Of a stretch of DNA of 64,000 nucleotides, positions 17,565 to 26,960 are shown in pieces. This DNA comes from JBLIRR01 sp049472395 (GTDB lineage: Bacteria > SZUA-182 > DTGQ01 > JBLIRR01): NCBI GenBank assembly GCA_049472395.1, contig JBLIRR010000027.1, forward strand, positions 17,218-81,217, in the 5' to 3' direction. The notes beneath the pieces are model-generated. The model searched no databases. It was given only the letters and a program-made list of their open reading frames with translations, and had not been told where the DNA came from. The translations under genes and the position numbers were made by a program. Within the stretch, counting starts at the first letter, position 1. Every line of letters starts with the position of its first letter.

Positions 17565-19079
17565 CTATAATCTCTCCTGAATATAATGATGTAATCTTTT
17601 CTGATCCTCTGAGGAAAGATCAACAAATTGCAGCCCAATGTTATATTTTCCACTCTCCTCTATTTTATTGCACCGGACTACTTGAGCAATGCCTTCCATA
17701 GTGCAGTCGGGCAAGTGGATGACTAATTCGATTAACTTATTAAAGGGGAACAGCCTGTCCGAAGAGAATAAAATACCTCCCTGGCTAATATTGTGGATTC
17801 TCCCCTTTTTTGTCTTTTTCTCCATTACCTTTCCTTCTGCATCGATAAAATACTCTATAGCCAGATCAACATTTATCCGCTTATGCATTCTCATCTCAGT
17901 CTGATAGACACGTTTTTTAATAAAAAGGTCAACAAGATGTGGATCAAAAGCTGTTCCCTTGCCCTTTTCAAGAATATCCAATGCCTCTTCTTTCGAAAGG
18001 GCTTTCCTATATGGGCGATCACTCGCGGTCAACGATTCGTATACATCAATAATAGAAAGCATCTTGGCAAATTTATGTATCTGGTTATCTGTCAATCCTG
18101 CGGGATACCCTTTCCCATTAATTTGCTCATGATGTGAACAGGCAATCTGCGGTATATCTTTCAAATCTTCAGGGAAATCAATTGCATTGAGAATATTTCG
18201 TGTATAAGAGACATGGTCCTTTATGCATTTATATTCCTCGGGAGTAAGCCGCCCGGGTTTATCAATAATAGCATCTTTTATTCCAATCTTGCCCACGTCA
18301 TGAAGAAGAGCTGCATAGTAAAGAGTTTTTATCTCTGTTTCATTTAAGCCAAGGGCAATGGCAAAATTTACAGCATATGCCGCCACCCTGCGGGAATGAC
18401 CGGCGGTGAACTCAGAGCGCGCATCGATTGCCTCGCTGAAAGAACGAACAACGTTTTCTATAAATTTCTCTCTCTCAGTATTCCTTTCAACATCCCGAAC
18501 AGCCGTGCCTGCTAAGGAAGCAAAGGCCATTAATAAGGCACCATCGTAATCATCAAAAGTTCCCTCTCTTTTATTAATAGCTTCTATTACTCCTATTAAT
18601 TCAGATCCCCTGGCGAGCATCGGCACGGCAAGGATACTTTTTGTCTGATATCCAGTCTTTATATCCCATGAGGCATCAAAAAGAGGGCAATGAGTTACAT
18701 CATTCACGATCATGATCTCTTTTGTGGCTGCCACCTGCCCTGCAATACCCTGAGCAAATGGTAATCGAATTTGTTCTACTTCCAGGTCCGCGCTTAGCCA
18801 ACTCCATAATTCCTGTTTTTTTTTATCATATACAAAGATTGTGCATCGCTCCGCATGAATTATATCTTTGGTTTGATCATGAATACAGCTTAACAACGGC
18901 AAAAGGTCCTTTTCTTCAATCATGGCCTTAATAAGACCGAATACTGTCTTCAACGTATATTTCTCAGCATAACCACTTTTTCCCATCTCTCTTACATCCT
19001 TATAATTGTTAACAAACCTGATTTCTTCCTTATCGTCCAAAAAAGAAAAAGCATTCTGGAAAAAAATATCATAAATCAT
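17565..19079 (-). CDS. GAF - HD-GYP - PilZ protein, likely c-di-GMP phosphodiesterase
   Basis: 504 residues. A GAF domain lies at about 45-195 (AERCTIFVYDKKKQELWSWL ... VPMLARGSELIGVIEAINK). An HD-GYP domain spans about 200-380: HSRRVAAYA, HDVGKIGI and HHEQINGKGYPAGL carry the metal ligands and the GYP triad. A C-terminal PilZ domain has RMHKR (RxxxR) followed by NISQGGILF, the c-di-GMP-binding pattern. One protein can therefore sense a small ligand, hydrolyse c-di-GMP and bind it. It is cytoplasmic, with no membrane segment. The start ATG has no clear Shine-Dalgarno sequence. It stands alone, facing the csp terminator. Confidence 0.9.
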   Translation of the reverse strand: MIYDIFFQNAFSFLDDKEEIRFVNNYKDVREMGKSGYAEKYTLKTVFGLIKAMIEEKDLLPLLSCIHDQTKDIIHAERCTIFVYDKKKQELWSWLSADLEVEQIRLPFAQGIAGQVAATKEIMIVNDVTHCPLFDASWDIKTGYQTKSILAVPMLARGSELIGVIEAINKREGTFDDYDGALLMAFASLAGTAVRDVERNTEREKFIENVVRSFSEAIDARSEFTAGHSRRVAAYAVNFAIALGLNETEIKTLYYAALLHDVGKIGIKDAIIDKPGRLTPEEYKCIKDHVSYTRNILNAIDFPEDLKDIPQIACSHHEQINGKGYPAGLTDNQIHKFAKMLSIIDVYESLTASDRPYRKALSKEEALDILEKGKGTAFDPHLVDLFIKKRVYQTEMRMHKRINVDLAIEYFIDAEGKVMEKKTKKGRIHNISQGGILFSSDRLFPFNKLIELVIHLPDCTMEGIAQVVRCNKIEESGKYNIGLQFVDLSSEDQKRLHHYIQERL

Positions 19080-19200
19080 AGAATATTCGCGGTGGAGAAA
19101 TTCTGGTTAATGAAAGATTAATATCAAAAACAGAGCTTTATAAGGTATTAAAATATCAAAGACAATTTAAACCCTATAAACCTAATTAATCATATCTTTT

Positions 19201-20175
19201 CTAAGGGCTTTTATCATCCAGTTTTTTTACAACCCCGCCCCGCCTCAGATAATTACGATATTCTTTTTCATGATATTTGAGAATATTGTTCAAATAACTC
19301 TTATTTTTCTCAATATATTCTTGATATAAATCTTTGTCTATATCCCAACGTTCCTTAAAATGTAGCAGCATATATCTATTCACACCACCAAGTTCCTCTT
19401 GCAGCCTCTTTTGCGCAACATCATAAAAGCGAGGGGTTTTTTTCAGCAGGTCCAGTTCGTCTGAATAAAATCCAAACTTACCCTCCCTAAATTCATAAAA
19501 CAAAAAAAGAAGCTTTTCCAGATATGCCCGATCCGCCACCTCACCTAAGATATCAGCAGTTCCGATCATTTGTCCTAAAAGCTTTATTTCCTCTGATTTG
19601 AATTGGATGTGGCTCATGTTCACATTAATATCTGTGCAGGAGACTATATCACGACAGGTGAAGAAATCATCACGTGTCAAGCCATGTTCTTTGAAATAGT
19701 GATCCATAAACTCAATTCCTCGTTGTATATGAACGAGCGTATACTTTGCTCCGGTTCCCCATATATCATTTGATGTTTGTATGTATCCGATATCGTGAAA
19801 TAAAACGCTGATTAATCCTAGAGTGACATTCCATTGGCTCAGGCTCTCCCCACTTAACACAGCTCCATGGATCAGCCGTATCATCGCAAGAATCGTATCA
19901 GTAGTGTGCTTTAAATTATGATATTCTGTGGTGCATTCCCGATATCCCGGATATTTCCCCTGAAAAATTCTCACAACATCCTGAAAGATATTATAGATTG
20001 GCTCAAAATCAAATTCTTGGAATGCCATATATATAATATGTCTTACTTCATTAAGCACATTGTGAGGCTCTGCTGTGTTAATAAGTTCTGATATTTGAAT
20101 GTCCATAATTTTATTCTCGTTCATACTATATATATCGAAAATTCTTCTATAAAAATTTCCAATTATTTTTATCAT
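19201..20175 (-). CDS. HD-domain phosphohydrolase of unknown substrate
   Basis: 324 residues. Class I phosphodiesterase-like features: YHNLKHTTDTI and LFHDIGY give the H...HD metal ligands, and SCTDINV and IGTADILGE follow as further acidic positions. No GYP triad is present, so it is not HD-GYP. The C-terminal 80 residues are charged and helical (YLNNILKYHEKEYRNYLRR). Its substrate could be a cyclic nucleotide or another phosphoester. Start choice among ATGs at 20175, 20124 and 20106 is open, as none has a good ribosome-binding site; the HD core is unaffected. It lies 121 bases from the GAF-HD-GYP-PilZ gene in the same orientation. Confidence 0.75.
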   Translation of the reverse strand: MIKIIGNFYRRIFDIYSMNENKIMDIQISELINTAEPHNVLNEVRHIIYMAFQEFDFEPIYNIFQDVVRIFQGKYPGYRECTTEYHNLKHTTDTILAMIRLIHGAVLSGESLSQWNVTLGLISVLFHDIGYIQTSNDIWGTGAKYTLVHIQRGIEFMDHYFKEHGLTRDDFFTCRDIVSCTDINVNMSHIQFKSEEIKLLGQMIGTADILGEVADRAYLEKLLFLFYEFREGKFGFYSDELDLLKKTPRFYDVAQKRLQEELGGVNRYMLLHFKERWDIDKDLYQEYIEKNKSYLNNILKYHEKEYRNYLRRGGVVKKLDDKSP

Positions 20176-20221
20176 TAGTATACGAGCTTATTAAATTACT
20201 TTCCATAAGGCACTTTTAAGC

Positions 20222-20277
20222 AGCAATTCTAATTTTGACGGTTGTGTATGTGCACAAAATTAGAATTGCTGACTTTT
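20222..20277. repeat. Hairpin repeat at the 3' side of the radical SAM gene
   Basis: AGCAATTCTAATTTTG (20222-20237) and CAAAATTAGAATTGCT (20255-20270) form a perfect 16-base stem with a 17-base loop. The right arm plus the next bases, AAAATTAGAATTGCTGACTTTT (20256-20277), recurs at 22252-22273. A partial copy, AAATTAAAATTGCTG, at 20303-20317 contains the radical SAM stop codon. Confidence 0.85.
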
Positions 20278-20305
20278 ATGAGAGAGGAAATCAAGAATTC
20301 TGAAA

Positions 20306-22075
20306 TTAAAATTGCTGGTTATTACACGAAGTCTCAATGGAGAATGAATTCGTACACACATTATACGGAAGTGGTGGACCAGGTTCGCGCCCCTTTTTCA
20401 CCATCGGCATTGGCCCAACTGCTGGATTGTAAAATGTCTTGCGCAGTGGGGGATCGAAAAGATTCTTCGGGGAGGCTTTTTTCGATTCAGCTCGTTCAGA
20501 TATGAACCTGCAAAAGAGCTTGGAACGTATTTTTTGATCTTCAGTAGGTTCACCAAAAAAACGCTTGAATCGTTCATCAGTCCTCATCACCCTCTCCCAT
20601 ACCGCTTCACTCGGCGCAAACATAGCGCACACTTCCAATATGGGGTAGTCTTCCATACATCGCTCCGCAAAAAATGAGGCTTTTTCGTCCCTGAGCAGAG
20701 GGCGATGAGAGGAGCGGCACATTTCATATCCATTCAGATTAATCTCAATCCTTCGAAAAATACTCGGACCGTTGGATTCAAATAATTTCTTATATGCCAA
20801 ATCAACATAATCGATAAGATCGTTTAGTCCAAAATTTCTCGGGAAAAACGTGGCAACATCCCCATGCTGCAAATCCTTATATGTTAATGTAGGGTTAATG
20901 CGGCCTGCCTCTTTCATTCTTTGATAGAGTTTAGTCCCAGGGCATGCGTTAAGAGGTTCTATTTGATAAAATAATGGCTTAAGATCTATAAAAGAGTCAA
21001 TATCATCCATAATATTATGGGGTGTATGAAAATCCCATCCTAATGACATGGATGCGGTACAGGCAATTCCAAAGGTTTCAAGGTCCCGGAAAATAGATTG
21101 TAGATCATCACATGCGCGTTTCCTCAATCTGTATTCCGATGTGATTACCTCATTAAAGTTAGATTCAACTCCAATCCATATATGTTCAATCCCTAATTCC
21201 AGCAATTCTTCCATTGTATATTTAGAGAGTGATCGCGCATCTGCATAGCAAAAATAGCTTAGATTCCGTAAACCAAATTCCTTATCCTTTTGGATCAATC
21301 TGCCCAATTGATGGACGAACTTTATGTCTTGTAAAAAATTATCATGCTGAATATAGGCACAACAGGGTTGATTTCCACTTCGCCGGCGGGTATATTTGAG
21401 AGCCTTAAAGGTTTCTTCGACAGTAGCAACCTTAATCTCTTTTCTTTTAAACATGGCAGAATTTTGGCAAAATTCACATCCATTACGACAGCCTAGTCCG
21501 ACAAGAATTGGTATATAACTAAATTTATTTATGTCCATTGGTGCTCCAGGAATAAAGCTTCTGCTCCAAGGAAGATACATTTGAGTAATTGGCCGGTTAA
21601 TTGGCTCATCTTTTAGTAAAGTCCTCATGAAATGCACACCTTCCTCCTTACAAATATAATCAACTTCTCTTAAAATCAATTGGGCATCCGCCGTAGTTTC
21701 CGCGGGTGGCGGATCATAGAGACTCAGTATGCCATATCCGCCTATAATAATCTTGGTCTGAGGAGCAATTGTCCTGGCGAGGCGTACCATATGTGCGACC
21801 TTATTGATTGTATGAGATATAATCTGAATTCCTAAAAAGTCATAGTTATTTTTAAGTTCTTTCGTGAAGTCATCCAGGTAAGGATATTCCATGACGGTCG
21901 TGTGAGCTTTTATATTTTCAGCTATGAGGTATAAGGCATAACAATGGGTATGCCCATTCAGTGTGAAAGGCCCTTGATCCCGTGTGAGCACGGATTCATA
22001 TATATCAAGATGATTCCTTTGGCCCTTATCTAAATCATATGGTCCATAAGGATGAGTGAGTAAAATTCGTTTCAT
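20306..22075 (-). CDS. B12-binding-type radical SAM protein
   Basis: About 589 residues. The N-terminus (about 1-150) resembles a cobalamin-binding fold (LTHPYG start, DFLGIQIISHT, IIIGGYG). The radical SAM cluster motif CRNGCEFC (CxxxCxxC) lies near residue 200, followed by a TIM-barrel-like region with HIWIGVES and ASMSLGWDFHTP. The C-terminal 150 residues are unrecognised and end inside a dispersed repeat. Members modify lipids, peptides or cofactors, but the substrate cannot be told here, as no biosynthetic neighbour is present. The start is the ATG at 22073-22075, with AGGAG eight bases upstream; a TTG one codon earlier is less likely. It is bracketed by near-identical direct repeats. 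Confidence 0.82.
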   Translation of the reverse strand: MKRILLTHPYGPYDLDKGQRNHLDIYESVLTRDQGPFTLNGHTHCYALYLIAENIKAHTTVMEYPYLDDFTKELKNNYDFLGIQIISHTINKVAHMVRLARTIAPQTKIIIGGYGILSLYDPPPAETTADAQLILREVDYICKEEGVHFMRTLLKDEPINRPITQMYLPWSRSFIPGAPMDINKFSYIPILVGLGCRNGCEFCQNSAMFKRKEIKVATVEETFKALKYTRRRSGNQPCCAYIQHDNFLQDIKFVHQLGRLIQKDKEFGLRNLSYFCYADARSLSKYTMEELLELGIEHIWIGVESNFNEVITSEYRLRKRACDDLQSIFRDLETFGIACTASMSLGWDFHTPHNIMDDIDSFIDLKPLFYQIEPLNACPGTKLYQRMKEAGRINPTLTYKDLQHGDVATFFPRNFGLNDLIDYVDLAYKKLFESNGPSIFRRIEINLNGYEMCRSSHRPLLRDEKASFFAERCMEDYPILEVCAMFAPSEAVWERVMRTDERFKRFFGEPTEDQKIRSKLFCRFISERAESKKASPKNLFDPPLRKTFYNPAVGPMPMVKKGREPGPPLPYNVCTNSFSIETSCNNQQF

Positions 22076-22382
22076 CAAATAATCTCCTGAATAAAAAGAA
22101 ATCTCATATATTTAATAAATATTTAATAATTATCAAAATGTATAAGATAGATTTATCCTTAAACTTTGATGGCTGCAAAATCTATACCCACGAGGCCTTA
22201 AAATGAATTCTCCCCGCAGCACAATGCGGGATATCTCAATGGTATGTACCTAAAATTAGAAATGCTGACTTTTTTCTTATTCTATTCTGTAAGATTATCC
22301 TTACATGGGCGGTGACAATTCATACACTTCTTTTTTTAATCAGCTCGGCACGCTGCGCCTCACACCGGTAAGGCAAAAGGCA
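22076..22382. other. Non-coding gap between radical SAM and PhoH genes
   Basis: 307 bases with no credible gene. It holds the radical SAM ribosome-binding site, a small hairpin CCCGCA-TGCGGG (22213-22230) without a T-run, and the repeat copy at 22252-22273. No tRNA or riboswitch was recognised. Confidence 0.6.
22252..22273 (+). repeat. Second copy of the AAAATTAGAA(T/A)TGCTGACTTTT repeat
   Basis: Matches 20256-20277 at 21 of 22 bases, in the same orientation. The two copies lie about 2.0 kb apart and enclose the radical SAM gene. Confidence 0.85.
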
Positions 22383-23717
22383 CTACAAATTTTCAACAGC
22401 AAGTGCAGCAAGTTCGGAGCGTTCACTCTTTGCCAGAAAAATATGCCCTACTATCGGTTGTCCCTTAAGCCTTTCTACGGTATAAGAGAGACCATTTGAA
22501 TTAGCGTCCAGATAAGGATTGTCAATTTGTTCCGGATCGCCTGTCATTACAATCTTTGTTCCTTCCCCTGCTCTTGAAATAATAGTCTTAATCTCATGTG
22601 GGGTAAGGTTTTGTGCTTCATCCACAATTAAGAATTGATGGGGTATACTTCTTCCTCGAATATAGGTTAGGGCTTCCACCTGGATCAGGTCCGATTTTAT
22701 AAGGTTTTCCAATGTCAGATCACTGGCAGAAAGATCACTCTTCCTATGCGACTGGACTCTTTTTAAGAGAGCGCTTTTTAAAATAAAATCCAAATTATCG
22801 AATATAGGTTGCATCCAATAATTTAGTTTCTGATCCTTGCTGCCCGGCAAATATCCAATATCCTTTCCCAATGGGATCACGGGACGGGCCACTAAAACCC
22901 TCTCATACACAGCATGTTTTTCTAATACCTTGGCCAAAGCATTGGCAATGGCAATCAATGTCTTTCCGGTGCCTGCTTGTCCCACAAGGGTTACGAGTTT
23001 GACTTTGTCATCCAAGAGAAGATCGAAAGCGAATTTTTGCTCTATATTCAAAGGATGAATTCCCATTGACTCGTATTCCTGCTTCATGGGAATAAGGGAT
23101 TGCTCTTGAGAATCGAATTTGCAGATTGCTGAAGACTTCGGATCTTCTTCTGCTTTGACGAGGGCATGCTCATTCTCAAAAAAAGTATATCCTTTTATCT
23201 CCAGTTTTCCTTTTAAATAAAGCTCATTGACCTCTTCTTTTTTGATTATTATCTCCTTCCACCCTTTGTAGAGAGATGAATATTCTACCTTTTCCTTTTC
23301 ATAGTCACGTGCTTTTATGCCTAAGGCTTCTGCTTTGATTCGTGCATTGACATCTTTGGAAATAAAAAAAACAGTCTCACCTTTTTGGAGAAGCTCCATG
23401 GCAACCCCAATTATCTTATTATCATTTACCCTTCCATTCATATCAGGAAGGGCCGGATCCTTTGGCCCAAACGAAATCCTTAACGTACTGTTATTTTTCA
23501 TGCGCGCGCCCTTTTTAAGAGCGCCCTTTTTTATAAGGGAATCTATCTCTCTTAATACCTGTCGGGCATGCATTCCTTTTTTATCTGAACTGCCTTTAAA
23601 ATGGTCAAGTTCTTCGATCACTGTAATGGGAATAATGACATTATTATCAGAAAATGAATAAATTGATTGTGGATTATGAATCAACACATTAGTATCGAGA
23701 ACAAAATTTTTTTCCAT
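22383..23717 (-). CDS. PhoH-family ATPase with N-terminal PIN domain
   Basis: 444 residues. A PIN nuclease domain occupies the first 130 residues (FVLDTNVLIHNP start, then VIEELDHFKG, and later acidic positions including DVNARIKAEALGI). The PhoH ATPase follows, with Walker A GQAGTGKTLIA near 245-255, VARPVIPLGKDIGYLPG, and Walker B LIVDEAQNLTP, then MTGDPEQID. PIN-PhoH proteins combine RNA cleavage with ATP-driven RNA unwinding; their role is often stress-linked RNA processing. The ATG follows GAGGAATTAATCA. It appears to be transcribed singly. Confidence 0.92.
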   Translation of the reverse strand: MEKNFVLDTNVLIHNPQSIYSFSDNNVIIPITVIEELDHFKGSSDKKGMHARQVLREIDSLIKKGALKKGARMKNNSTLRISFGPKDPALPDMNGRVNDNKIIGVAMELLQKGETVFFISKDVNARIKAEALGIKARDYEKEKVEYSSLYKGWKEIIIKKEEVNELYLKGKLEIKGYTFFENEHALVKAEEDPKSSAICKFDSQEQSLIPMKQEYESMGIHPLNIEQKFAFDLLLDDKVKLVTLVGQAGTGKTLIAIANALAKVLEKHAVYERVLVARPVIPLGKDIGYLPGSKDQKLNYWMQPIFDNLDFILKSALLKRVQSHRKSDLSASDLTLENLIKSDLIQVEALTYIRGRSIPHQFLIVDEAQNLTPHEIKTIISRAGEGTKIVMTGDPEQIDNPYLDANSNGLSYTVERLKGQPIVGHIFLAKSERSELAALAVENL

Positions 23718-23969
23718 TGATTAATTCCTCTCTTGATGGATTACCTGCTCTGCATAATTATTGCAAAAAAATATCAAAATGTCATGTACACACTCCTTAC
23801 TCTTACTTATCGGAAAATTGGACTCCTTGTGAGGGAAAAGCTCCATTAAATCAGAGAATATTATACCTTGACTTAAATTAAAACATTAACAATGTCTAGC
23901 TTGGCATTAAAAATGCTCACCTTAATTCTAAACACAGTGAACCAGGTAATACTTATATTAGGATACATC

Positions 23970-25055
23970 ATGAGAGTGTATTATCAGTGTCATTATTTAC
24001 GAACGTATATGTTTATTTCCACAATTTTCTTGACATGCCTTCTCTATATTTCACTCCACGCTCCCAATGCACCTGCCTTGCTCAATTTTTTCTCCAGTTA
24101 TCAATCGACAATTCCCTGGAATCCTCCAGCTTCCTATATTACTCCATCAGTGCAGTTTACGGTCTCTCCCCCTTCTCTTTTCATACCCCAATCTTCTATA
24201 GCCCTGCCACAATTGGGATATACCAGGTTTGCTGCCTCAAATCTTTATTACGCGCCTGCCCCTTTTTCTCTTGTACCACCCATTCAATTAATCCCAACCA
24301 TTAATGGCGATTTATTAAGTCTTTTCAGGGCTGAAGTAATAATTCCTCCACTTGATGCGATTCCTGAATACACCTATGTGGTCATTACCACATATCCTCA
24401 TGATCCGACCGCATTTACCCAGGGATTAGTATTTGACAATGGCTTCTTATATGAGGGGACCGGGCTTTATGGGAGCTCCTCCTTGCGGAAAGTAGACCTG
24501 GAAACGGCTACTGTCCTGCAAATTCTTGAGCTCGCCCCCGAATATTTTGGCGAAGGTATCACCATACTGGGGAACAGAATCATCCAGTTGACATGGTTGA
24601 GCAATATTGGATTTGTCTATGATAAACTCACCTTTGAGTTACTCCAAGAATTTACCTATCCAACCGAGGGGTGGGGCATTACTCATGACGGGCAAAACCT
24701 GATTATGAGTGATGGCACCTCCCTGTTACATTTCTTAGATCCCATAACCTTCGAGGAGATTAGACAAATTGAGGTTTTTGATGCAGCCGGCCCGGTCACC
24801 ATGCTCAATGAATTGGAATACATTCAAGGTGAGATTTATGCGAATGTGTGGCTCACAGACCGTATTGCTCGGATTTCCCCCCTTACGGGCCAGGTGGTTG
24901 GCTGGATAGATCTCACAGGGCTTTTAAGCCCTGCTGACATTGTTTTCCCCGTCAATGTTCTTAATGGCATTGCCTATGATGCCTTAAATGATAGGCTTTT
25001 TGTGACAGGCAAATTTTGGCCAAAACTCTTCGAGATTGAACTCCTCCTGCTCTAA
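23970..25055 (+). CDS. Secreted glutaminyl-peptide cyclotransferase (plant/bacterial five-bladed type)
   Basis: About 361 residues. The N-terminus has a short basic stretch and a hydrophobic segment (MFISTIFLTCLLYISL), suggesting export, then a Pro-rich, low-complexity region of about 110 residues. The C-terminal 230 residues match the glutaminyl cyclase family: YPHDPTAFTQGLVF, LYEGTGLYGSSSLRKVDL, YFGEGIT, EGWGITHDGQNLIMSDGT and LNELEYIQGEIYANVW are its conserved blocks. The enzyme converts N-terminal Gln of exported proteins to pyroglutamate. The start is the ATG at 23970, with AGGA six bases upstream; an ATG at 24009 is an alternative. The Pro-rich spacer is unusual. It converges on the MBL gene. 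Confidence 0.85.
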   Translation: MRVYYQCHYLRTYMFISTIFLTCLLYISLHAPNAPALLNFFSSYQSTIPWNPPASYITPSVQFTVSPPSLFIPQSSIALPQLGYTRFAASNLYYAPAPFSLVPPIQLIPTINGDLLSLFRAEVIIPPLDAIPEYTYVVITTYPHDPTAFTQGLVFDNGFLYEGTGLYGSSSLRKVDLETATVLQILELAPEYFGEGITILGNRIIQLTWLSNIGFVYDKLTFELLQEFTYPTEGWGITHDGQNLIMSDGTSLLHFLDPITFEEIRQIEVFDAAGPVTMLNELEYIQGEIYANVWLTDRIARISPLTGQVVGWIDLTGLLSPADIVFPVNVLNGIAYDALNDRLFVTGKFWPKLFEIELLLL

Positions 25056-25069
25056 TAATTCTTTTTATT

Positions 25070-25741
25070 TTATTTAAAGCCTAATATAGTGGACTGATTC
25101 TGCCTCATACGAAAGGAAATAAATTGGGCAGGATCATCAATCTGTAAATAAATATTATTGTTCAACAGGTAGTTAAACCGTTTCCCCGGTTTCTGGCCAT
25201 ATGAATGTGACGGATAAATAAATGTATCTGAATGAATACGCGATTTTAATTTTTGAAGGGAATAATACATCTCAGTCGGATCTGCGCCTTTGCCGAAACA
25301 AATTCCACACCCTTCTATAAATAGAGTATCACCCGTAAAAAGGTTCTCTTCTATTAAATAACACATGCTCCCCCGGGTATGGCCGGGTGTTGTAATGGGA
25401 ATAACCTGTGAGTGCCCGCAAGAAATGTGTGTAGATTCATCAATCCCACGCAGATGGTGACATGTAAAACCATAAAAACTAATTTCTATTTTATTCATCA
25501 AAACCTGACTGTTATATTTTACAGCCAAAACATGTGCAAGATTTACATGATCAATGTGATGATGCGTTAAAAGAATTGCGGAAAGAGTGAAAGCATTGTT
25601 CACAAGATATGATTCAATTTTGTCCAAATCCCACGCAGGATCAACAAGTATTCCCTTGTGTGAATCCTTGTCAACAACTAAATAACAAAAATTCTTGAAG
25701 AAATCTTTGGATGTTTTTATAATATGAACAATAACTGCCAT
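25070..25741 (-). CDS. MBL-fold hydrolase, glyoxalase II / PksB-like
   Basis: 223 residues. The metal motif LTHHHIDHVN (HxHxDH) is near residue 60, with later ligands in PGHTRGSM and FTGDTLF and a final His in YPSHSYG. The sequence around GADPTEMYYSLQKLK and YPSHSYGQKPGKRF resembles the PksB/BaeB group of thioester hydrolases that accompany polyketide synthases, as well as generic glyoxalase II enzymes. It may hydrolyse acyl thioesters such as blocked acyl carrier proteins or S-acylglutathione analogues. The phosphopantetheinyl transferase gene next door fits an acyl-carrier role, but no carrier-protein or PKS gene is in view. Confidence 0.8.
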   Translation of the reverse strand: MAVIVHIIKTSKDFFKNFCYLVVDKDSHKGILVDPAWDLDKIESYLVNNAFTLSAILLTHHHIDHVNLAHVLAVKYNSQVLMNKIEISFYGFTCHHLRGIDESTHISCGHSQVIPITTPGHTRGSMCYLIEENLFTGDTLFIEGCGICFGKGADPTEMYYSLQKLKSRIHSDTFIYPSHSYGQKPGKRFNYLLNNNIYLQIDDPAQFISFRMRQNQSTILGFK

Positions 25742-25801
25742 GGGTTGCTATTTCAGGTCATTCACAGTGATATTAAGCTTAACACAATCAGTATAATGCG
25801 A

Positions 25802-25837
25802 TAAAAAAAAACATAGCCCCTCCGGAAGGCACCCTAT
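25802..25837 (-). terminator. Probable intrinsic terminator of the PPTase gene
   Basis: On the minus strand, ATAG-GGT-GCC-TTCCGGAG-GGGC-TAT gives a bulged stem, followed by a run of nine T (A-run at 25803-25811). It lies just after the PPTase stop at 25845 and upstream of the MBL gene, so the two are probably not one transcript. Confidence 0.55.
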
Positions 25838-25844
25838 AATGATA

Positions 25845-26573
25845 TCATATGATTTGTTTTTTCAATTCTTTAATTTGTATACTAAATTCCGTCTTTTTCG
25901 GGGCAATGAGAGAACAGGCGGTTTTCCCTATTACAAAAGAGAAGGCTTTATATTGTGCAAAATTTCTAAATGTCCATATAAAATACTCCGAATGAGATTC
26001 AACACTCTGAACCTCAAAAATGCTAAAAGGCGACATAAATCCACATTTTAATACCTTGGATAAGCCCTCTTTCACTGTCCATAGTATAGTAAGCTTTGTA
26101 ATATCAGCTATCGCTAATGATTCGATCAATTTTAGCTCATTCGCTGCGCACTGCGTCTGGATGACCTTCTTTTTCTCAGGATCTATCTTTTCAAGATCAA
26201 TAGCCATAGGATGCTCTTCCGGGAAGGCGATTGCACCTGCCCATTCATCGGAGTGCGAGATACTTATTTGAATATTGTGCATTGAAGGATACTCAACAAT
26301 TGGCTGTTCAAATACACCGCGATGTATCTTAATTTTGCTCAAATCAGGTTCATTCAAATAGGCAGAAAGAGCCCTCTTCGAGCAATACCTCCCTTGAAGA
26401 TAACTCTTTTGCCTACGTTCAAAGGACAAGGAATTAAAATAAGTCAGTTCAGAAGGATGTAAAAACACACTTTTTTCTTCCTTGAGTTTCTCGAAAGAAT
26501 TTATTGTAAAGCAAAGATACGCTTTCAAAAGAAAGGATGGTCTCTTTAAATGAAGCATTTCAAGATACGTCAT
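25845..26573 (-). CDS. 4'-phosphopantetheinyl transferase, Sfp type
   Basis: About 242 residues. Sfp-type motifs are present: ISHSDEWAGAIAF (P1/P2 region), MAIDLEKID with the Mg-binding acidic pair, and WTVKEGLSKVLKCG (WxxKExxxK). The family transfers the phosphopantetheine arm of CoA to a carrier-protein serine. Sfp-type enzymes usually serve secondary metabolism, although some serve the fatty-acid carrier. The start is the ATG at 26571-26573, with AGGGA eight bases upstream; a TTG two codons earlier is less likely. It lies divergent to the FeeM-like gene across a 387-base gap. Confidence 0.88.
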   Translation of the reverse strand: MTYLEMLHLKRPSFLLKAYLCFTINSFEKLKEEKSVFLHPSELTYFNSLSFERRQKSYLQGRYCSKRALSAYLNEPDLSKIKIHRGVFEQPIVEYPSMHNIQISISHSDEWAGAIAFPEEHPMAIDLEKIDPEKKKVIQTQCAANELKLIESLAIADITKLTILWTVKEGLSKVLKCGFMSPFSIFEVQSVESHSEYFIWTFRNFAQYKAFSFVIGKTACSLIAPKKTEFSIQIKELKKQII

Positions 26574-26960
26574 TCTCAATTTCCCTAATTTAAGTATATA
26601 ATTTCCAGCACCGGTATTATTATATTCTTTTTACTTTAATTGAGCAATAACCATACCATCGGACCGGAAATTCTTCAGTAATTCTTATTTTGATCGTCTC
26701 AATGAGCTGCGCTCTTATGAATCGCAGTGTAAAAGAAGGTTTACAACATGTGCAATATTCTACACATGAATTCCATTTCTCCCTATGATATTCATACCCG
26801 AGAAATACTGAAAAAAAAGAGGAAAGAGTAAAGGGGGAATTGGTATTAAATATGCATTCATCTGGTATAGATATTTTATCTTTATCATATATCCGCAAAA
26901 TTATTATACAAACAAAAACAATATTTTAATAGAATTAATTTTATTGAAAGGATGGGGGCA
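26574..26960. other. AT-rich gap between divergent PPTase and FeeM-like genes
   Basis: About 390 AT-rich bases. A TTG-started 92-codon minus-strand ORF (26620-26898) is present, but I do not accept it. I see no good -35/-10 pair, riboswitch or tRNA. Regulatory sequence for both flanking genes must lie here. Confidence 0.5.

Noticed and set aside
20242..20505. 87-codon plus-strand ORF
   Set aside because: Antisense to the end of the radical SAM gene and starting inside a repeat; no independent support.
22213..22230. Hairpin CCCGCA-TGCGGG as terminator of the PhoH gene
   Set aside because: Only six pairs and no T-run on either strand; too weak.
26620..26898. 92-codon minus-strand ORF with several cysteines, upstream of the PPTase gene
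   Set aside because: It starts with TTG, has no ribosome-binding site and matches no family; it lies in AT-rich regulatory DNA, so it is not annotated as a gene.
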